DNA from: Ianthella basta
Taxonomy: Eukaryota; Porifera; Demospongiae; Verongiida; Ianthellidae
NCBI GenBank assembly: GCA_964019415.1
Contig: OZ025875.1
Span: 6,719,806-6,783,805, forward strand
Length of the DNA: 64,000 nt
Direction: 5' to 3'
Each line of letters starts with the position of its first letter. The stretch's first letter is position 1. The position numbers were made by a program, and so were the translations under genes. Under the pieces are notes generated by a model that saw only the letters and a program-made list of their open reading frames with translations, ran no database searches and was not told the DNA's origin. Below, piece after piece: positions 1 to 13,109 of the stretch.

Positions 1-2796
1 CAGTAGAGCTGGAAACCACTAACATCAGGTTGGTTCACTACTAGTGTAGCTATAGCTCCATTCATTGTCTGAGTCACTCCTCCAGTTCCTAGTTGTCCTG
101 CATTGGCAAAAAAACTAGCTGTTCCACTGCTGACAGTGCAGTTGATCTTCCCAATCCCATCTGGACCAGATATCTGCTGTAGATCAGTTATGGGGAACTC
201 ATGAGGTATGAGTCTCCCATAGCTATGGACAACACGGCCACCTACAGGGTTTGAGAGGGTAAGAAATTCAAAGTACAAAGACCATTTCATTGAGCAAGTA
301 TAAGAACATAAATATCTAAAACGAACCCAAGCTAGGGAAGACATAGCACCATATTCCACTAGCCAAACTTGGAATGATCATTGACAGCCGTACCTTTCTG
401 TTTATATGGCCACTGAAGAAGACAACCACAAGCATACATGGTTGCCGAAGCAGTTAGCAATAATTATTCAGGTTTGCTAGTATGAGTTTAAGAAACAGAT
501 CAGCAAGACACATTATACGTACCATATACATTGACTGTAAGGTTTGCATTAGCTTCCTGTCCTCCTGTAGCTGTCACCTGACAGGTGTATGTCCCTCCAT
601 CACTTGTGGAAGTTGTCATATTGACAGCTAAGATGTGTTCATTGTAGACCTTTCTACCATAATACCCTTCTACTTCACATGGTCCATTTGGACAGGTCCA
701 GGTGTAGCTGAGTGGTGTTCCATAAGGTAGACCAACAACCTGACAGACTAGGATGAGTTGAGTTCCAAGGGGAACTGAGACACCAGATGTGAGAGTACCG
801 TTGTGTGTGTGGCTGTCAATCACCACCGTTAGAAGCTCTATAGAATCAAAATTGAAAAGATCCATGAGATTGCGCAGACACCTGTATATATGTGCACTAT
901 TTTTTGCATGCTTGCATAGAATGAAAGAAGTAATTACTGAAGGGATTTATCTCAGTATCACAGTGTGTACATACATGTTGTTAGTACATACTCACTAGGC
1001 AATTATGCCAAATACAATTCTGTCTCTAACAGTCTCAAAGCGAGGCTGTAGATGGTTGAGTAATCAGCATTATCAAGTGGCACGGTGAACAGCTCTGAGA
1101 CCATACCAATTGCAACAAAGATGGAAATCAGGATGCAGGCACTCTTATTGGATTGCACTAGTGTGGTCAGCAACTGTCAGGTGACTAAGCCTGACCACTT
1201 CTAAATCTGCTACCAATGCAAGCACTTGTAGTTTCTACTGAACTAGTACTATAGTCGGTCGTCTGGGCAGATCCCCAACTCATCACACCACACCAAAAAT
1301 CCCCTCTATTCATTTTGCTGTGTTGTGTAAGCATACAAGTGTCCCACATGCATGTGGCTTCTGTGACTGTAGTTATGTGTCTTCTACATCTGTGCGTACT
1401 TTCAAGTGACTGTTGATGCTAGCTCATATGGTAATAGTCTGCTCAATCATTACCTATAGCCTGTACGTCCAGTAGTGCATGCACTGTATATATACATAGC
1501 TGCTATAAGTGGGCTCTCTTTGTTCAGAACTATATTTTACATGATATATAGTAGTACAGTGACTAATTATACAGACTGCATTAAACGTGATGGAATGGTA
1601 CTTGAGAAGTACATGTTACACTATCTTCAGGTGTGTATCCATCAATCAGGCATTCTTTTCTAAGACAAAACACCAAAATTGAACATTCCCCTACTCCAGT
1701 CAACTTTACACATCTCAGACTGTTTGTGCATGCACTTGTATGGCTTGTGTGTATAACTGTATTAATGAGGACGTTAATTGGTCATTCACCAGTTCACCTT
1801 TGGAGCTTCTGGTAAGACATCTGCGGTCAACATTAGGTGTTATCCACTGAAATGCTAATGGTCGTGTTAAAGATAATACATGTAAACTGGGATGCTCCAA
1901 GTCAGTGTGTAGTCAGCCACTAGTAATAAGGAAGGCAAGACTGCAATAAGATATTGCAGAAGGAGTTGTCCAATGTCACACTAGTGAGACTGTGTGACTT
2001 CATACCTACATGGCCCTATTGATTGGGAACCAGTGACTGTGCACACGCATTCTCAGTCAACCAAAACAAGTGAAAGCTACGGACAGCAGTGACACAAGGG
2101 TTATTCAGTGTGGTGTGCTCATGGATGGATCTGTCAAGAAGACTGACTGCTTCTGTATAGACCACCAGCGGTAGCACTTGCATGTAGCTAAAGCTTCTAC
2201 AGGACAGATCAAAATAGCTCCAGCCAATACCCAAAAGTGGCACAAATTTATTAAACTGTGACTGAGTAGCTAGTTACCCGTGCACATTTTGCCTCCTTTC
2301 GACTAATCGTGCCGTGCTTCAAAAGAGGATTGCATGGGAACAATAATTATTATTAATGGGTGAACTTTGCGAAGGGAAGACACGGGGAGCGACAGGATGG
2401 GAAACCTGAAGCACTTATGAAGATTTCAGAATGATTCACCGGCCGCAATACCACAAAGTCTGCGGACTTTCAGTTCCATCTCTTTGAGACAGCGAAGAGA
2501 ACGTAGATCACAGACGAACACACTGACACCATGTAGCTATAGGTAGTAACGATGACACTGAAAGCAACACGCTGTTTGTTATTGTTTATGTCGCGTTAAG
2601 TAAATGTAGACACAACTATATACTTAACACCAGTGAATAGCCAGCTAGCTTATTCCCCCTATATAGCTGGCTCTCTGAGTTGAGTTTGTCTGAAAGCACT
2701 TTTCAAAAGATCTATCTCACCTGCTGAGTAACACCCTGACAGCAGTCCAGTTACCAGCGGAAGAAGACGCCAGAGTGAACCTAATTCTCCCTCCAT
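1..2796 (-). CDS. Receptor gene 0, 5' part (signal peptide, Ig1, Ig2; cut by window edge)
   Basis: Exons read right to left: signal peptide 2721-2796 (ATG complement at 2794-2796), Ig-like exon 1 523-837, Ig-like exon 2 from 241 to beyond base 1. The signal peptide starts MEGELGSLWRLLPLV and has an uncharged hydrophobic core. Ig1 shows the LILVCQVVGLPYGTPLSYTW stretch, the CPNGPC pair and DGGTYTC before strand F, the normal Ig hallmarks. Ig2 opens GGRVVHSYGRLIPHEFPI and carries one visible INCTVSS cysteine. Each junction has GT/AG in phase 1. The FN3, stalk and tail exons are outside the window, to the left. Intron 1 (838-2720) resembles intron 1 of gene 1 (for example 2020-2210 against 10370-10570), so genes 0 and 1 look like the closest pair. 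It is the left-hand member of the array; function as a surface receptor is inferred from the family plan. Confidence 0.8.
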
Positions 2797-3796
2797 CGCT
2801 GTATGTGAAGCCAGCTGTAGCGGCCGTCTGTGTCTTTACAGGGTGATTTGTGCGTACGTGCGGTTAAATTGTGGGGCTTCCATATCTGGCATCGCAGTCC
2901 AATTTCATCTAATGTTTTTGCATGACTGTTCCTGCATGTAAGCATCTACCACATGCACCATTACAAACACTTGCGGCTCTGAAGCAGAGTACGTATTGGA
3001 GGCTCCAATCTAAGAGAGCTTGTCTGGTACCCCAATAGGAGAGTTCAATCTCACATCCTTTGTTTAAAAGGCTTATCTACTCTGTGTAACCACAAATGCT
3101 TTCACTGGTAGTATAGCCACTCTAGCTCCCTGTTGCATTCCTCAGCAGCACACTAGCAGGTATATTATACTGGTGACAGGTGAGGCAGCTGTCTGTGGCA
3201 TGTCGTCACTCATTCAAATGACTGAGGCTCAAGGCAATCTTTGGTTGACAGTCCCCCGTCTCACTGTGACCCTGGTAGAGTGTTCACACCCTGGATTAAC
3301 TAGCAAATTATAATATAATACACACAATAGCTTACTCCAACACTCTCTATTGGCTAGGTCCAACTGACTGAGTATGCATTAATCTGTTTGTATGTGCACA
3401 TTGTTGTAGTTAAACTTGAGTGAACTGTGAAATTCTAACAAATATAGGGTACATATCTCCCCAGCAAAAGCAAGTTTAGAGTCTGATTATAATAGATTGG
3501 TTAAATGGAGCTGATATTCACGTGATACATCATTTACCAAACTAGCTATAAATTGGGCAATGTGAAAAGGCGGAGTAATGAATATGGTAGAATAAGTACT
3601 GTACAAAATCGCATTGCATTTATCTCAATAGCAAATTTAATGAAACTTCAAACATTAGAATCCAAAATTAAGATGATGAATATTTGCTGCTGCGTAATGT
3701 ACTGAAAATTACAAACGCAGTAAAATTGAAGAAAGATACTTATTCATTCACACCCTTAGTTAGCACACATATCTTGTGTAAATTTATAACCCACTA

Positions 3797-3846
<50 letters not shown>

Positions 3847-3870
3847 AATGATCATGAATTTGACCGTCAC
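2797..3870. other. Intergenic gap between gene 0 and gene 1
   Basis: About 1.07 kb between the start codon of gene 0 and the stop codon of gene 1. It must hold the promoter of gene 0 and the 3' UTR of gene 1, but I see no clear TATA box or poly(A) signal. A (CA)n run fills about 3802-3844. Confidence 0.6.
3802..3844. repeat. (CA)n microsatellite
   Basis: An uninterrupted dinucleotide run just downstream of the gene 1 stop codon, probably in its 3' UTR. Confidence 0.95.
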
Positions 3871-6800
3871 TCATTTCTGCTGCCTGTCCACCACAGCATA
3901 GTCATAGTTGCTACCTTGGGGAAGAGGCCCACTTCTGGTGTTGTAGTATTGCTCTCCAACAGGAGCATAGGGAGGGGGCGTCTCTGGAGTATCAGCCTCA
4001 TCTTCATCTCCCACTTGCTCACTTTCATTGTGCTTCTTGTAGGGGAGGGGTGCTGTAGGAGCAAGCTTCTCTTCCTTGTCCTCTTGCTCCAAGTGCTGCT
4101 GGCTCCTCTTGTCCTTCTTCTTGGTCATGTCTGGTTGGGCATACATATCATCAGGTGGAGTGGCTTTAGCTTCACTGCCTGTTTTTGAAGTCCTCTTACT
4201 CTTGTCCTTCGTTTTGTCAGGCTGAGTGTAAAGCTCCTCAGGGTTCACCACTTCAGTATTGGCCTTCTTCTGCTTCATTTTGTCGGGCTGAGTGTAAAGC
4301 TCTTCTGGATTCACCACTTTGGCACTGGTCTTCTTCTGCTTCAGTGTGTCAGGCTGAGTGTAAAGCTCCTCTGGATTCACCACTTTGGCACTGGTCTTCT
4401 TTGCATTAGATTTCTTCTGTTCACCACTAACTTTCCCACCAGCATCTGAAGGCATTTGATCTACTTCAGTGTAGTCAGCAGAGGCATACACATTAGTGTT
4501 GAAGGAAGCAGTGGCAGAGGCCGGGTTCTTGAAGGCATCATCAGTAGTGGCATAATCATATTCATTGTATCCTGATGCTAGAGTTGGCTGACTTGGTTCA
4601 TTATGGTACATTTTAATAGTGTCTGTTGCGCCTTCCATTTCAAATGGTGCATCTTTTACTTTGGTTTCAGACTTAACTGTCTCCTTACCCTTCTTCTTTC
4701 TCCTTGCCTTCACCACTGCTAGCATTGCCCCCACCAGTGAGAGGAGGAGGAGGACCACCAGGAGGCAGACTACCACAATAGTTATAATAACGACTGGGGA
4801 GAAGAAGAGATGAATCATGGTTCATTGCTAAGATGGACACACACAGACAGAATGCATGTGTGGACATCAGAACGAAGCATACTTTGGTACAAATGTAGTT
4901 TGTGGGACAAGTTAGCAAATGTGTACATATTTGACATGACCATGTGCATGTTATTAGGACAGACACAGTATAGAGAAAACAGCCTACACCTACTCTTATA
5001 TGTAGCACTTTCATAACCCCAGATTGTACTGGGAATGCAGACAAGCTACGTATATGTGGTGTCACATCAAACTTGAATGATTAATGGAAAGTAGCAGGCA
5101 CAGCTATATATAAAGTGGATGTGTGGTGTCAATCATTCCTTCTCTGCATGAGTTACATATGAAGGCAGAAACATTGCCAATTTGGATTTTGGATTTGAAT
5201 ATCTTATCTAAACTGGGAAGACCTTTTAAATTAGCCTAAAGGCTACTTCTCAAGGCACCTAGAGGCTCCCGGCAACTGATAACCCAGTGGGAGTAGCTAG
5301 TGTGGGTTTATGTATAATATTTATCTTTTTTGAAACTCACATTAGTATAGCATGTTATTGTGTATATGTAGCCTAGCTGTACATAAAATTAATGTGAAAT
5401 GTCTATGGAAGTGGTAACTTACATATCAACTAGAGTTGTGTAGTAACCATGTTATGAAATGAACATGCAATTTAAGCAAATGCCACTCTGAGTTACACAT
5501 TATCCATACAACTGCAATCAAATTGTGAATTGCTTAAATTTATATTGTTATTGAATTTGGCAAGCGTTAGTGAAACGTTTATACAATGAGCAACATACCA
5601 GTGTTACAGTACATGTAGCAGCAGCTGCTGCATCATTACCTGTAATAGATGATGTTGATGTAGAGGAACTTGTGGCATCAGCTAGAAGGGTATAAAAACT
5701 ATGTGAAACAACAAACATCTTTTTCTTACAACATGCAGTGTTGAAGGTACATATGTACTTGTAAATGTAACAGGACTCACCTATAGGTGGTGTGTGGTTG
5801 TACTGTGGTATTACTGCCCTCCTGTCTGACCTCCCAGCTGAGTTGACAGCCTGTACTGCAATGTTGGTGTACACTCTGTTCCTCTCAAGACCTGTCAAGT
5901 TGTAGTGGGTCAGGTTGCTCCCAGTGTCATTTGACTGTTCTGTGCCACCTTCTGGTGTGTAGTATATGACATAGTGCAGTACCTCTCCATTGGGTTCAGT
6001 AGGAGGTAGCCAGTTTAGTTCTAATCCATCATCAATTATCCTTGTTATGGTTAGGTGCTTTGGTGATGATGGTACTGTAGGTTGGACAGTGAAGGACATA
6101 TATATATAGCTGAAATAGAAGGACAGAGTACTACAGAATATGATCTTCTATTACAAGTCAAAATCTTACACTTAAAACAGCTGTCCAGAGTTGGAATTAT
6201 TTGCAGCTGTTTCTTGTGCAAAATTACACAGTGTAACAGTAACAAGATTAATGTAACTTGCACAGTTAAATTTTGCACTAGTTGTGGCAGAAACAGCTGC
6301 AAAATGACTCCAATTTAATGTTGGTACAGCTGCTAATTTATGATACAAGATGTTAACAATATATAGCAGATCATGCTTAATATACAAGAGTTTACGTTTG
6401 CGTAGCGATAGGAATATTGTTGGTGCAACTCAAATGCATAAATTGTTTGCAGTGAACCTCAGTCTGATACAGGGCAGGTTAGTACATAGAGTTATGCCAT
6501 CTGCTGATACTGATTTGTCTGACTTGCTGGAAGAGGGGGTATTGAGCCAGATTGCACGGTACCAATAGAACAGACAGCTGTGTTAACCAACTTTAAGGAG
6601 GGCAATTAGCATGTGTGCATTGAATAAGCAGTGAAAGGGTTCTGCACCAATAGTTTGGCTGACATCAGCCAATATTGCAGAAACAAAATTACCAGCAACA
6701 TTTTGACATAATACTACTAATACCTGAAGCATGCACTATGCTGAGCAGATACAGGGCAGAAGATTGCAATAAAATTATAACTCTCAGATAAGTATTGAAG

Positions 6801-9800
6801 GACAGTTGCAAATATTACTCAATTAGGCATCCCAAATTGACTGTTAGGGTAATGTTTAATGTATACATACATTTCATTTAATAATTATTATATGTATTTT
6901 GCTATATATTATTTTATATTATACATATTAATACTAAGAAGAAACTGCTAAGCAACCAAGCACTGCAATTACTTGCCTTGCTTGAACTGCTAAGCAAGTA
7001 GTGAGCCAAATTAATGCACTTCTTGTCTGTACTCCAAATTTAACATTGCATGGAAAGCACTTTCAAAGCATTCTGTGGTCAAACGCCTGTACTCACTTTC
7101 TTCTCCTGTGACAACACTCTTCACTGCTGGTGTTGCACTCCTCCTAGTACCACTGTCAAGTGCCCATGCTGTAATCCTGTACTGAGCACCTGGTACTACA
7201 GGGCTGATTGTAACTGTTCTCATGGTACGTGCATTCACATACTCTCCTAGCATTGGCACTCCAAAGTGGAACACCTCATATCCAGTAATGACACGAATTG
7301 TTGCATCGTCAGTCCTCTCCACTCGGTACACCACACTTGTACTGGTAGCTGTGTTCATAGTAAAACTTGGGACGCTAAGTGGATCTGAAGAGTAAGCAGT
7401 GTATATATTAGCTTCAGTACAAGTGTCACACATGCACAACACGATTGTAGCTATAGCATGCTTGAATTTGATGGCTATGTACATATTTACGTATCTGTCA
7501 TGTCCTAACTCTTTTGGTCTCCGTCTATTTTCTGTTTCAGAGCTGATTAAACGGATTGCTGCTTAACCACTGAAAGGCAGGAGTAAACTGCCCAAAAGGT
7601 GCCAGTAAATCCTTAGCCAGAGAGTTAATCAAGAGCTCTCAATGTATACTTTGGCACTTGATCACTTGTAGTAATATAACTTGTACTGGATGTAAATGGA
7701 AAAACTATATCAAGAATAGATCCTTTGCCATATAAATGGCATCTAACACTGCACCTAAACCCAAACGAAGTATACCTAGCATTATGCGCAGTCTCTAAAT
7801 CTTAAACTGTTGTCTGTCTATGGCTCCTCCATCTATATAGGATGACTAGGCAGAAAAAGAAACTATTGTTTCCAATTATAGTAGGGATCATTCCCCCCAA
7901 CCAACCCAACCCCACCCCATCCTCAAGCCCTGCTGTATTGCTATTACTGGTGTAGCAGGAAGGCATCTAGCTCTCAGGAATTTGACCATTACACAGCAGC
8001 ATGCACCAGCATTACACTACTAGATAGACATTCAGACATTATTATGTAGCCACATGAACACACAATTATATGGTATGTGTACTAACTTGCACTTGACATG
8101 GACAGAGAGAAGAAGTTGGTAGTCATATTGACGCAGTGGATCTGGAAACCACTAGCATTTGTTCGGCTCACTACTAGCGTAGCTGTAACGCCATTCATTT
8201 CCTGAGTCACTCCATCACTTCCTAGTCCTTTACCTGGTCTGATGAAGCTAGCCGCTCCACTGCTGTCGGTGCAGTTGATTCTCCCATTCCCATCTGGACC
8301 TAATATCTGATTTATATTAGTTACGGGGAACTCATGAGGTATGAGTCTCCCATAGCTGTGGACAACACGACCACCTGCATAGTTCAGAGGGTGAGAATAC
8401 AAAGTGCTATTCATCGCCTGTTCACTTATGATACAGCTGTAGTACAACACATACCTTTGACATTGAGTGTGAAACTCTCATTAGCTTCCTGTCTTGTAGC
8501 TGTCACCTGACAGGAGTATGTCCCTCCATCACCGGTGGATGTTGTCATATTGACAGCTAAGATGTGTTCATTGTAGACCTTTCTACCATAATACCCTTCT
8601 AATTCACATGTTCCATTTGGACAGGTCCAGGTGTAGCTGAGTGGTGTTCCATAAGGTAGACCAACAACCTGACAGACTAGGATGAGTTGAGTTCCAAGGG
8701 GAACTGAGTCCCCAGATGTGAGGGTACTGTTGTGTGTGTAGCCATCAATCACAACTGTAGGAAAGTCTACAGGTATGGGAATAGAAAATCAGCGCTTGGT
8801 ATATAGATTGATCCCTCTTTGGGTGATCGAGTCATGCACACCAGTAAGCATACCTGATGAAGAGCATGATGGGCTAAACATTGCATTGAATTGACAAGTG
8901 CTTACTGGTGTGCTCGATTGTCATGGATACAATCTATTTTTAACCAGCCTGCCTGCTGTCGCACCACACTAATGAGTACAGTTGCGATATACATGTACCC
9001 AAGTATATATAATAATTATAACTACTCATATCTGTAGTCCAAGCTTAGTGTTATTGCTTGAGTGCTTGAAACATATTATATGTACATTGAAACCTGCCAG
9101 AGAAGGATAGGTGAAATCCAGGCAGGAGAAGTGCACTTGGGGTGTGAGGGCATGATCATTTATCACACCTAATCTATTGCATGTACCTGCCATGTAATGT
9201 TAGCATTTTTGGAAAATTACTGGCATTCTATTAAAATGTTCATCTTGCAGGTTTACCAGATACCATACGCTTGCTATTCATTAGGTTGTGATCTGGTGGT
9301 TATGACTTGAAATGGCTACAGGACCTTTTATTGTACCTACTGAGAGCAACCAAGGTGGTAAGTGATGTACTCTGCATCACCTGCATGGTGAATAACATCT
9401 GAACAGCAGTCCAGTTGCCAATGCACACACCAGATCTCACTCTCTTAGAGCTCAATTAAGACACCCTCTCAATCACATTCTGAATACTAGATCTAAACGA
9501 GACTGGCAGTTTAATAAAATGGTGTGTTGTGAATTACATGCGAGTGCATGACCATGAGAGACTTCTTTAGCTCTATCCATGAGCTTCCACAACTGTTTTT
9601 GCTTTCAACTATTGTTGAAGCTAGGTTACATTCCTATCTATGGTTAGCTAATGTAGTAAATAACATATTTAGGTCAGTTGTGAAGCCTGTGTTCAGTTCC
9701 TTTACATTATAGTGATAAGTTGCTGCGAATTTGAATGTTTCTTTCTCTGCAAAATATAGTGTAGCTACAGTATAGTATGCTACGCTATTATTTTGCAGAG

Positions 9801-11408
9801 AAGTGTACACTTAAGCGCAGACTGTGATGAAATGATGCATAGTAATATAATGAGACATGATAAACCTACCTCTGGAAGCACCCACGAATCAGTATGACAC
9901 TTCCATCATTCGATTGCAACACACATGCAAGCCCCAAGGCGGCAGCTGCAGCCTACTCCTGTTCCACACCACACTCTATAGATGCATCAGCTTGTGTGCA
10001 GAACTAAATAATATACTGGCTCTGCTGTTACACTAATGTGCATTTTAATTCTCATTTTCAAATTTCTATGTATGGAGCTGTTGCTAATGTCTCCTGCAGA
10101 CAACAATAGGTGTTATTACTTAAACATAATGGCTCCTATAATTGAACCAAAACTGTTTTGAATCATGAATCGAAAGTGCATAATACACATTGTCAATTCA
10201 AACGATCCTGGATAATGTGTAAACAACGTTAACTATAAGTTCTTCAGTGTATCACACCAAGAGGACACATTGCTATACATTACTGGAAACATGTCCCATA
10301 TCAACCAACGTGCTACACTCAATTACATTGTCTCACAGTGGCGTCGACACTGCATGGCGGGTTGTTCAGCCACTTGGCTTTATTGAGTGACAACCAGTGA
10401 TTGTGCACATCCTCATGATCAGCCAACCAAACAAGTGAAGACTACACAGACAGTAGTGGCACTCTTATAGCTAAGGGTTAAGCAGAGTGGAAGGTTCAGT
10501 CATGAAGACTGATTACTTCTTGTATGCAACAGTACTAGCGCAAGCACTTGCAGTCCCTACAGCACAGATCTAAGGAAGTTTAGCAAAAGGACACAATTAT
10601 GTTTTGACCGTGGATTGTGTGATCGCTGTATATAGCTAGCTATCCACATTTGGAGTAGTTTCGTATTGTAAGTAGCTACATATGCTCTGGTCCTAGTATT
10701 CTTAAACATCTTAGCTGTATGTGGTGTGCCCGTTTTGATGCGTAAGCACAAAGTCATGCTCATTGTCCATGTTCCTAACTCTGTTCTTTGTCTCTTTCTG
10801 TTGAACTATCCCTTGTAGCTATTCTTGTGTTCTAGTGCTGCATTGACCTTTTGTGTCTTAGCACCATTTGCTGCGGTGCACTCTAATAATTATAATGATT
10901 GATTGATTAGTTGATTGATATAGCTATTCTAGAGAAGATTGGGAAGAATGGGCGAACGTTCTCGAAGGGAAGGGAATAGACATTGGAAAGCGGGATTAAC
11001 GATAAAACCGACAGAACGGAAGGATGGTGAATCCAAGACCCCATTGATGGCGATTTTCGTGTGAATTTATCAACTTTGGCGGGGTTTAGTGCCATCCTTT
11101 CGAAGCTGCGAAGAAAACGTAGACTACGAACGAAAATACAGGCACTAACACTGATGGCACTATAAACAACACGCTGTATTGTTTGTGTTACGTGCTTGCC
11201 TACACAGCTAGAGCTAGCTAGCACCGTCATAGGTAGCTTTATTTCCCTTATAGCTAGCTAGGTATCTACATAGCAAATTCTCGTTAGAGCGAGTTAGTCT
11301 GAAGGGTCAGTTTCAGAACAGATCTATCTCACCTGCTGAGTAACACACTGACAGTAGTCCAGCTACCAGTGGAAGAAGACACCAGATTGAGCCTACTCCT
11401 CTCTCCAT
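3871..11408 (-). CDS. Receptor gene 1: 2 Ig, 2 FN3, short stalk, TM, four YxQP motifs
   Basis: Exons in coding order: 11333-11408 (signal peptide), 8455-8766 (Ig1), 8087-8374 (Ig2), 7097-7384 (FN3a), 5781-6074 (FN3b), 5640-5681 (stalk), 3871-4793 (TM and tail). All phases are 1 and the sum gives 740 residues. Domains: signal 1-25, Ig1 26-129, Ig2 130-225, FN3a 226-321, FN3b 322-419, stalk 420-433, then a helix starting VVIITIVVVCLLVVLLLL followed by KARRKKK. The stalk exon is only 42 nt (ADATSSSTSTSSIT), the shortest of the array. The tail is the most divergent: three EELYTQPD repeats plus one DDMYAQPD, and PPPYAPV where other copies have PPPFVPD. It ends YDYAVVDRQQK. Probable type I surface receptor with a phosphotyrosine docking tail; family membership is seen, function is inferred. 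Confidence 0.87.
4195..4400 (-). repeat. In-gene repeat encoding EELYTQPD units (gene 1)
   Basis: Three tandem copies of roughly 60-69 nt, each coding a lysine-rich spacer followed by VNPEELYTQPD. They stay in frame, so copy number changes the number of tyrosine motifs without breaking the tail. Confidence 0.8.
6191..6313. repeat. Foldback (MITE-like) element in gene 1 intron
   Basis: Imperfect inverted repeat: the left arm begins TTGGAATTATTTGCAGCTG and the right arm is its approximate reverse complement, ending CAAAATGACTCCAA. It lies in the intron between FN3a and FN3b. No coding capacity. It could be a small non-autonomous DNA transposon. Confidence 0.55.
8767..11332. other. Intron 1 of gene 1
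   Basis: A 2.6-kb intron with no exon I can support. It contains two small foldbacks, at 8825-8919 (arms ACACCAGTAAGCA / TGCTTACTGGTGT) and 9743-9802 (arms TTCTCTGCAAAATA / TATTTTGCAGAGAA with small mismatches). Its distal part, 10370-11180, is clearly related to intron 1 of gene 0. Confidence 0.6.
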
Positions 11409-11559
11409 CGCCCTCAGTGTAGTCAGGCTGACCGCGTAAAAATTGGTTTATCGCTGTGTATACGTGCGGTTTATAGTGCCTGAGACACACATCATGACTT
11501 CACTTTCAACTTCCGCTATAATTGACAAGGGAATGAATGGAAGTAGGTGAAGGGAATTC

Positions 11560-11680
11560 ACCACAGTTCCAGGTCAAGGTAGTCAGACATGGCTGCCCAC
11601 TGTCCCCTTGGCTCATAAACACCTTAATGGTTGGAATAGAGACAGAAGTTCATGGAAGCCATTTTTCTCATAATGGGGAA
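11560..11680 (+). mobile_element. Reverse-transcriptase relic (GVRQGCPLSP-like motif)
   Basis: One forward frame reads VVRHGCPLSPWLINTLM, which matches the conserved non-LTR reverse-transcriptase stretch around GVRQGCPLSP. Only this short piece is recognisable. Related scraps sit in corresponding gaps at 29500-29575 and 43590-43665. Confidence 0.5.
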
Positions 11681-12605
11681 GATGAATGAGATAAGACTGT
11701 AACTATAGATCAGGGTGTTAAGTTAGACAGCTAGCTAACAGGAGTATCCAGAGTGGATAAGGATGTAGAACGTAGGGGCAGGTAATGGGAGTAGGGAGTT
11801 GAATTTGTGAAGAGAGGGCAGTAAATGAGGTATGAATCAATGACCAAACTTACATACAATAAGCAAAGAATGTAGAAGAAAATGTGTGATGGCTAGATGC
11901 CTTTGAGGAAGATCCTGACGGTCATGGGCAGCTAGCTAAGTAACTTTATTATTGCATTTATTCTAGCACTGACAGCACTGTATTACAGTAAGCACAATGC
12001 TAGAACATGTATTATATATTATGTTCATACCATGGTTAGCAGTTGCAGATGTGCGCACAATGGATCATTAGTAGCACTGATTGCTCTACAAGTTGTACAG
12101 ATTAGTCTTGCTTCCTATTCACACAGTACGCATACCATGAACAGCCCCCAAGTTACGGTTTAGTAGACGAGTCAATTGTTAAGCATATTTTTAGCCAGTT
12201 AGCTACAGCAATAATTTCATTTCTATTGTTACAGATCTGACTATGACCTTTTTGGGGTAGGGCATAAAGGAAATGGGATGTACCCTTCCTAGGATTGACT
12301 AGTTGATTGTTGCTACCTCCAGAATAGGTTTAGAAGGCAGTGCATGCCTCAGCAGTTGCAAATGGAAGGGGCTACCATATCAGAGTGAGATCATTAGGGG
12401 TCAGTTTATATAAGGCAACCCTATATATACCTATAAGCCCTATATAACCCCAATGGACCCCATAAAAGCCTTAGGTGTGAGACTTGATGTCTGCGTCGTA
12501 AAGCCTTGCATATAGCATAATATTATGTCTTTTGTTTCAAAAAGACAAAGCTGTGGATGATCGAATGTGAGGGGATTATCACTTGTTGTCATCATTATGG
12601 CTTTG

Positions 12606-12625
12606 CCCCCCCCCCCCCCCCCCCC
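12606..12625. repeat. Poly-C run of 20 bases
   Basis: A homopolymer in the gap between genes 1 and 2. Its length should be treated as uncertain because of sequencing slippage. Confidence 0.9.
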
Positions 12626-13109
12626 AACACACATGCACACACAGCCACACATCACTGAAGCACTACTGCTTCTGCTGTGTTGTAAGTGAACCAAATAGAG
12701 CACCTCTTTACTGGGTCAGACAGTGAGGTGTGTGTTGCTGATCATACAATGTCATATCTGCATACATGAAGAGTTATTGCAACCTGCATCAATATTATGT
12801 CAAGCATAACATGCCACTCTGGAATTTGGTATAATATGTTATACAGTATGTGAATACTTGTACCTTCGTGCATCAGCAGCATAGCTTCAATGCACCAGCA
12901 AACTTTAATATTGATCTAATATCAATTTACAGTGAACTTACTGAATCATTGTCAAGTTTCACAATGATACTGAGACAAGTTTGGTTGTAGCTTCACTCAC
13001 ACACTGCTGTTAGCTTATTAGTACACTTCACTATGCTACTACGTATGTAATGTGGAAGATATAATTATTATATGTCACACTTTCACCCTGACTATTGTAA
13101 TGCTGCTTC

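Larger units (their letters stand above)
11409..13109. other. Intergenic gap between gene 1 and gene 2
   Basis: At 1.7 kb this is the longest gap in the array. It holds a reverse-transcriptase scrap near 11560-11680, a 20-base poly-C run and no supported gene. The promoter of gene 1 and the 3' UTR of gene 2 must lie here. Confidence 0.55.

Noticed and set aside
1475..2243. Small open frames in intron 1 of gene 0
   Set aside because: About 60-75 codons, no domain, no consistent frame in the related intron of gene 1.
3871..4793. Tyrosine kinase domain in the tails
   Set aside because: There is no glycine loop, HRD or DFG motif, and the tail is low-complexity and lysine-rich. No kinase exon is seen downstream in any copy.
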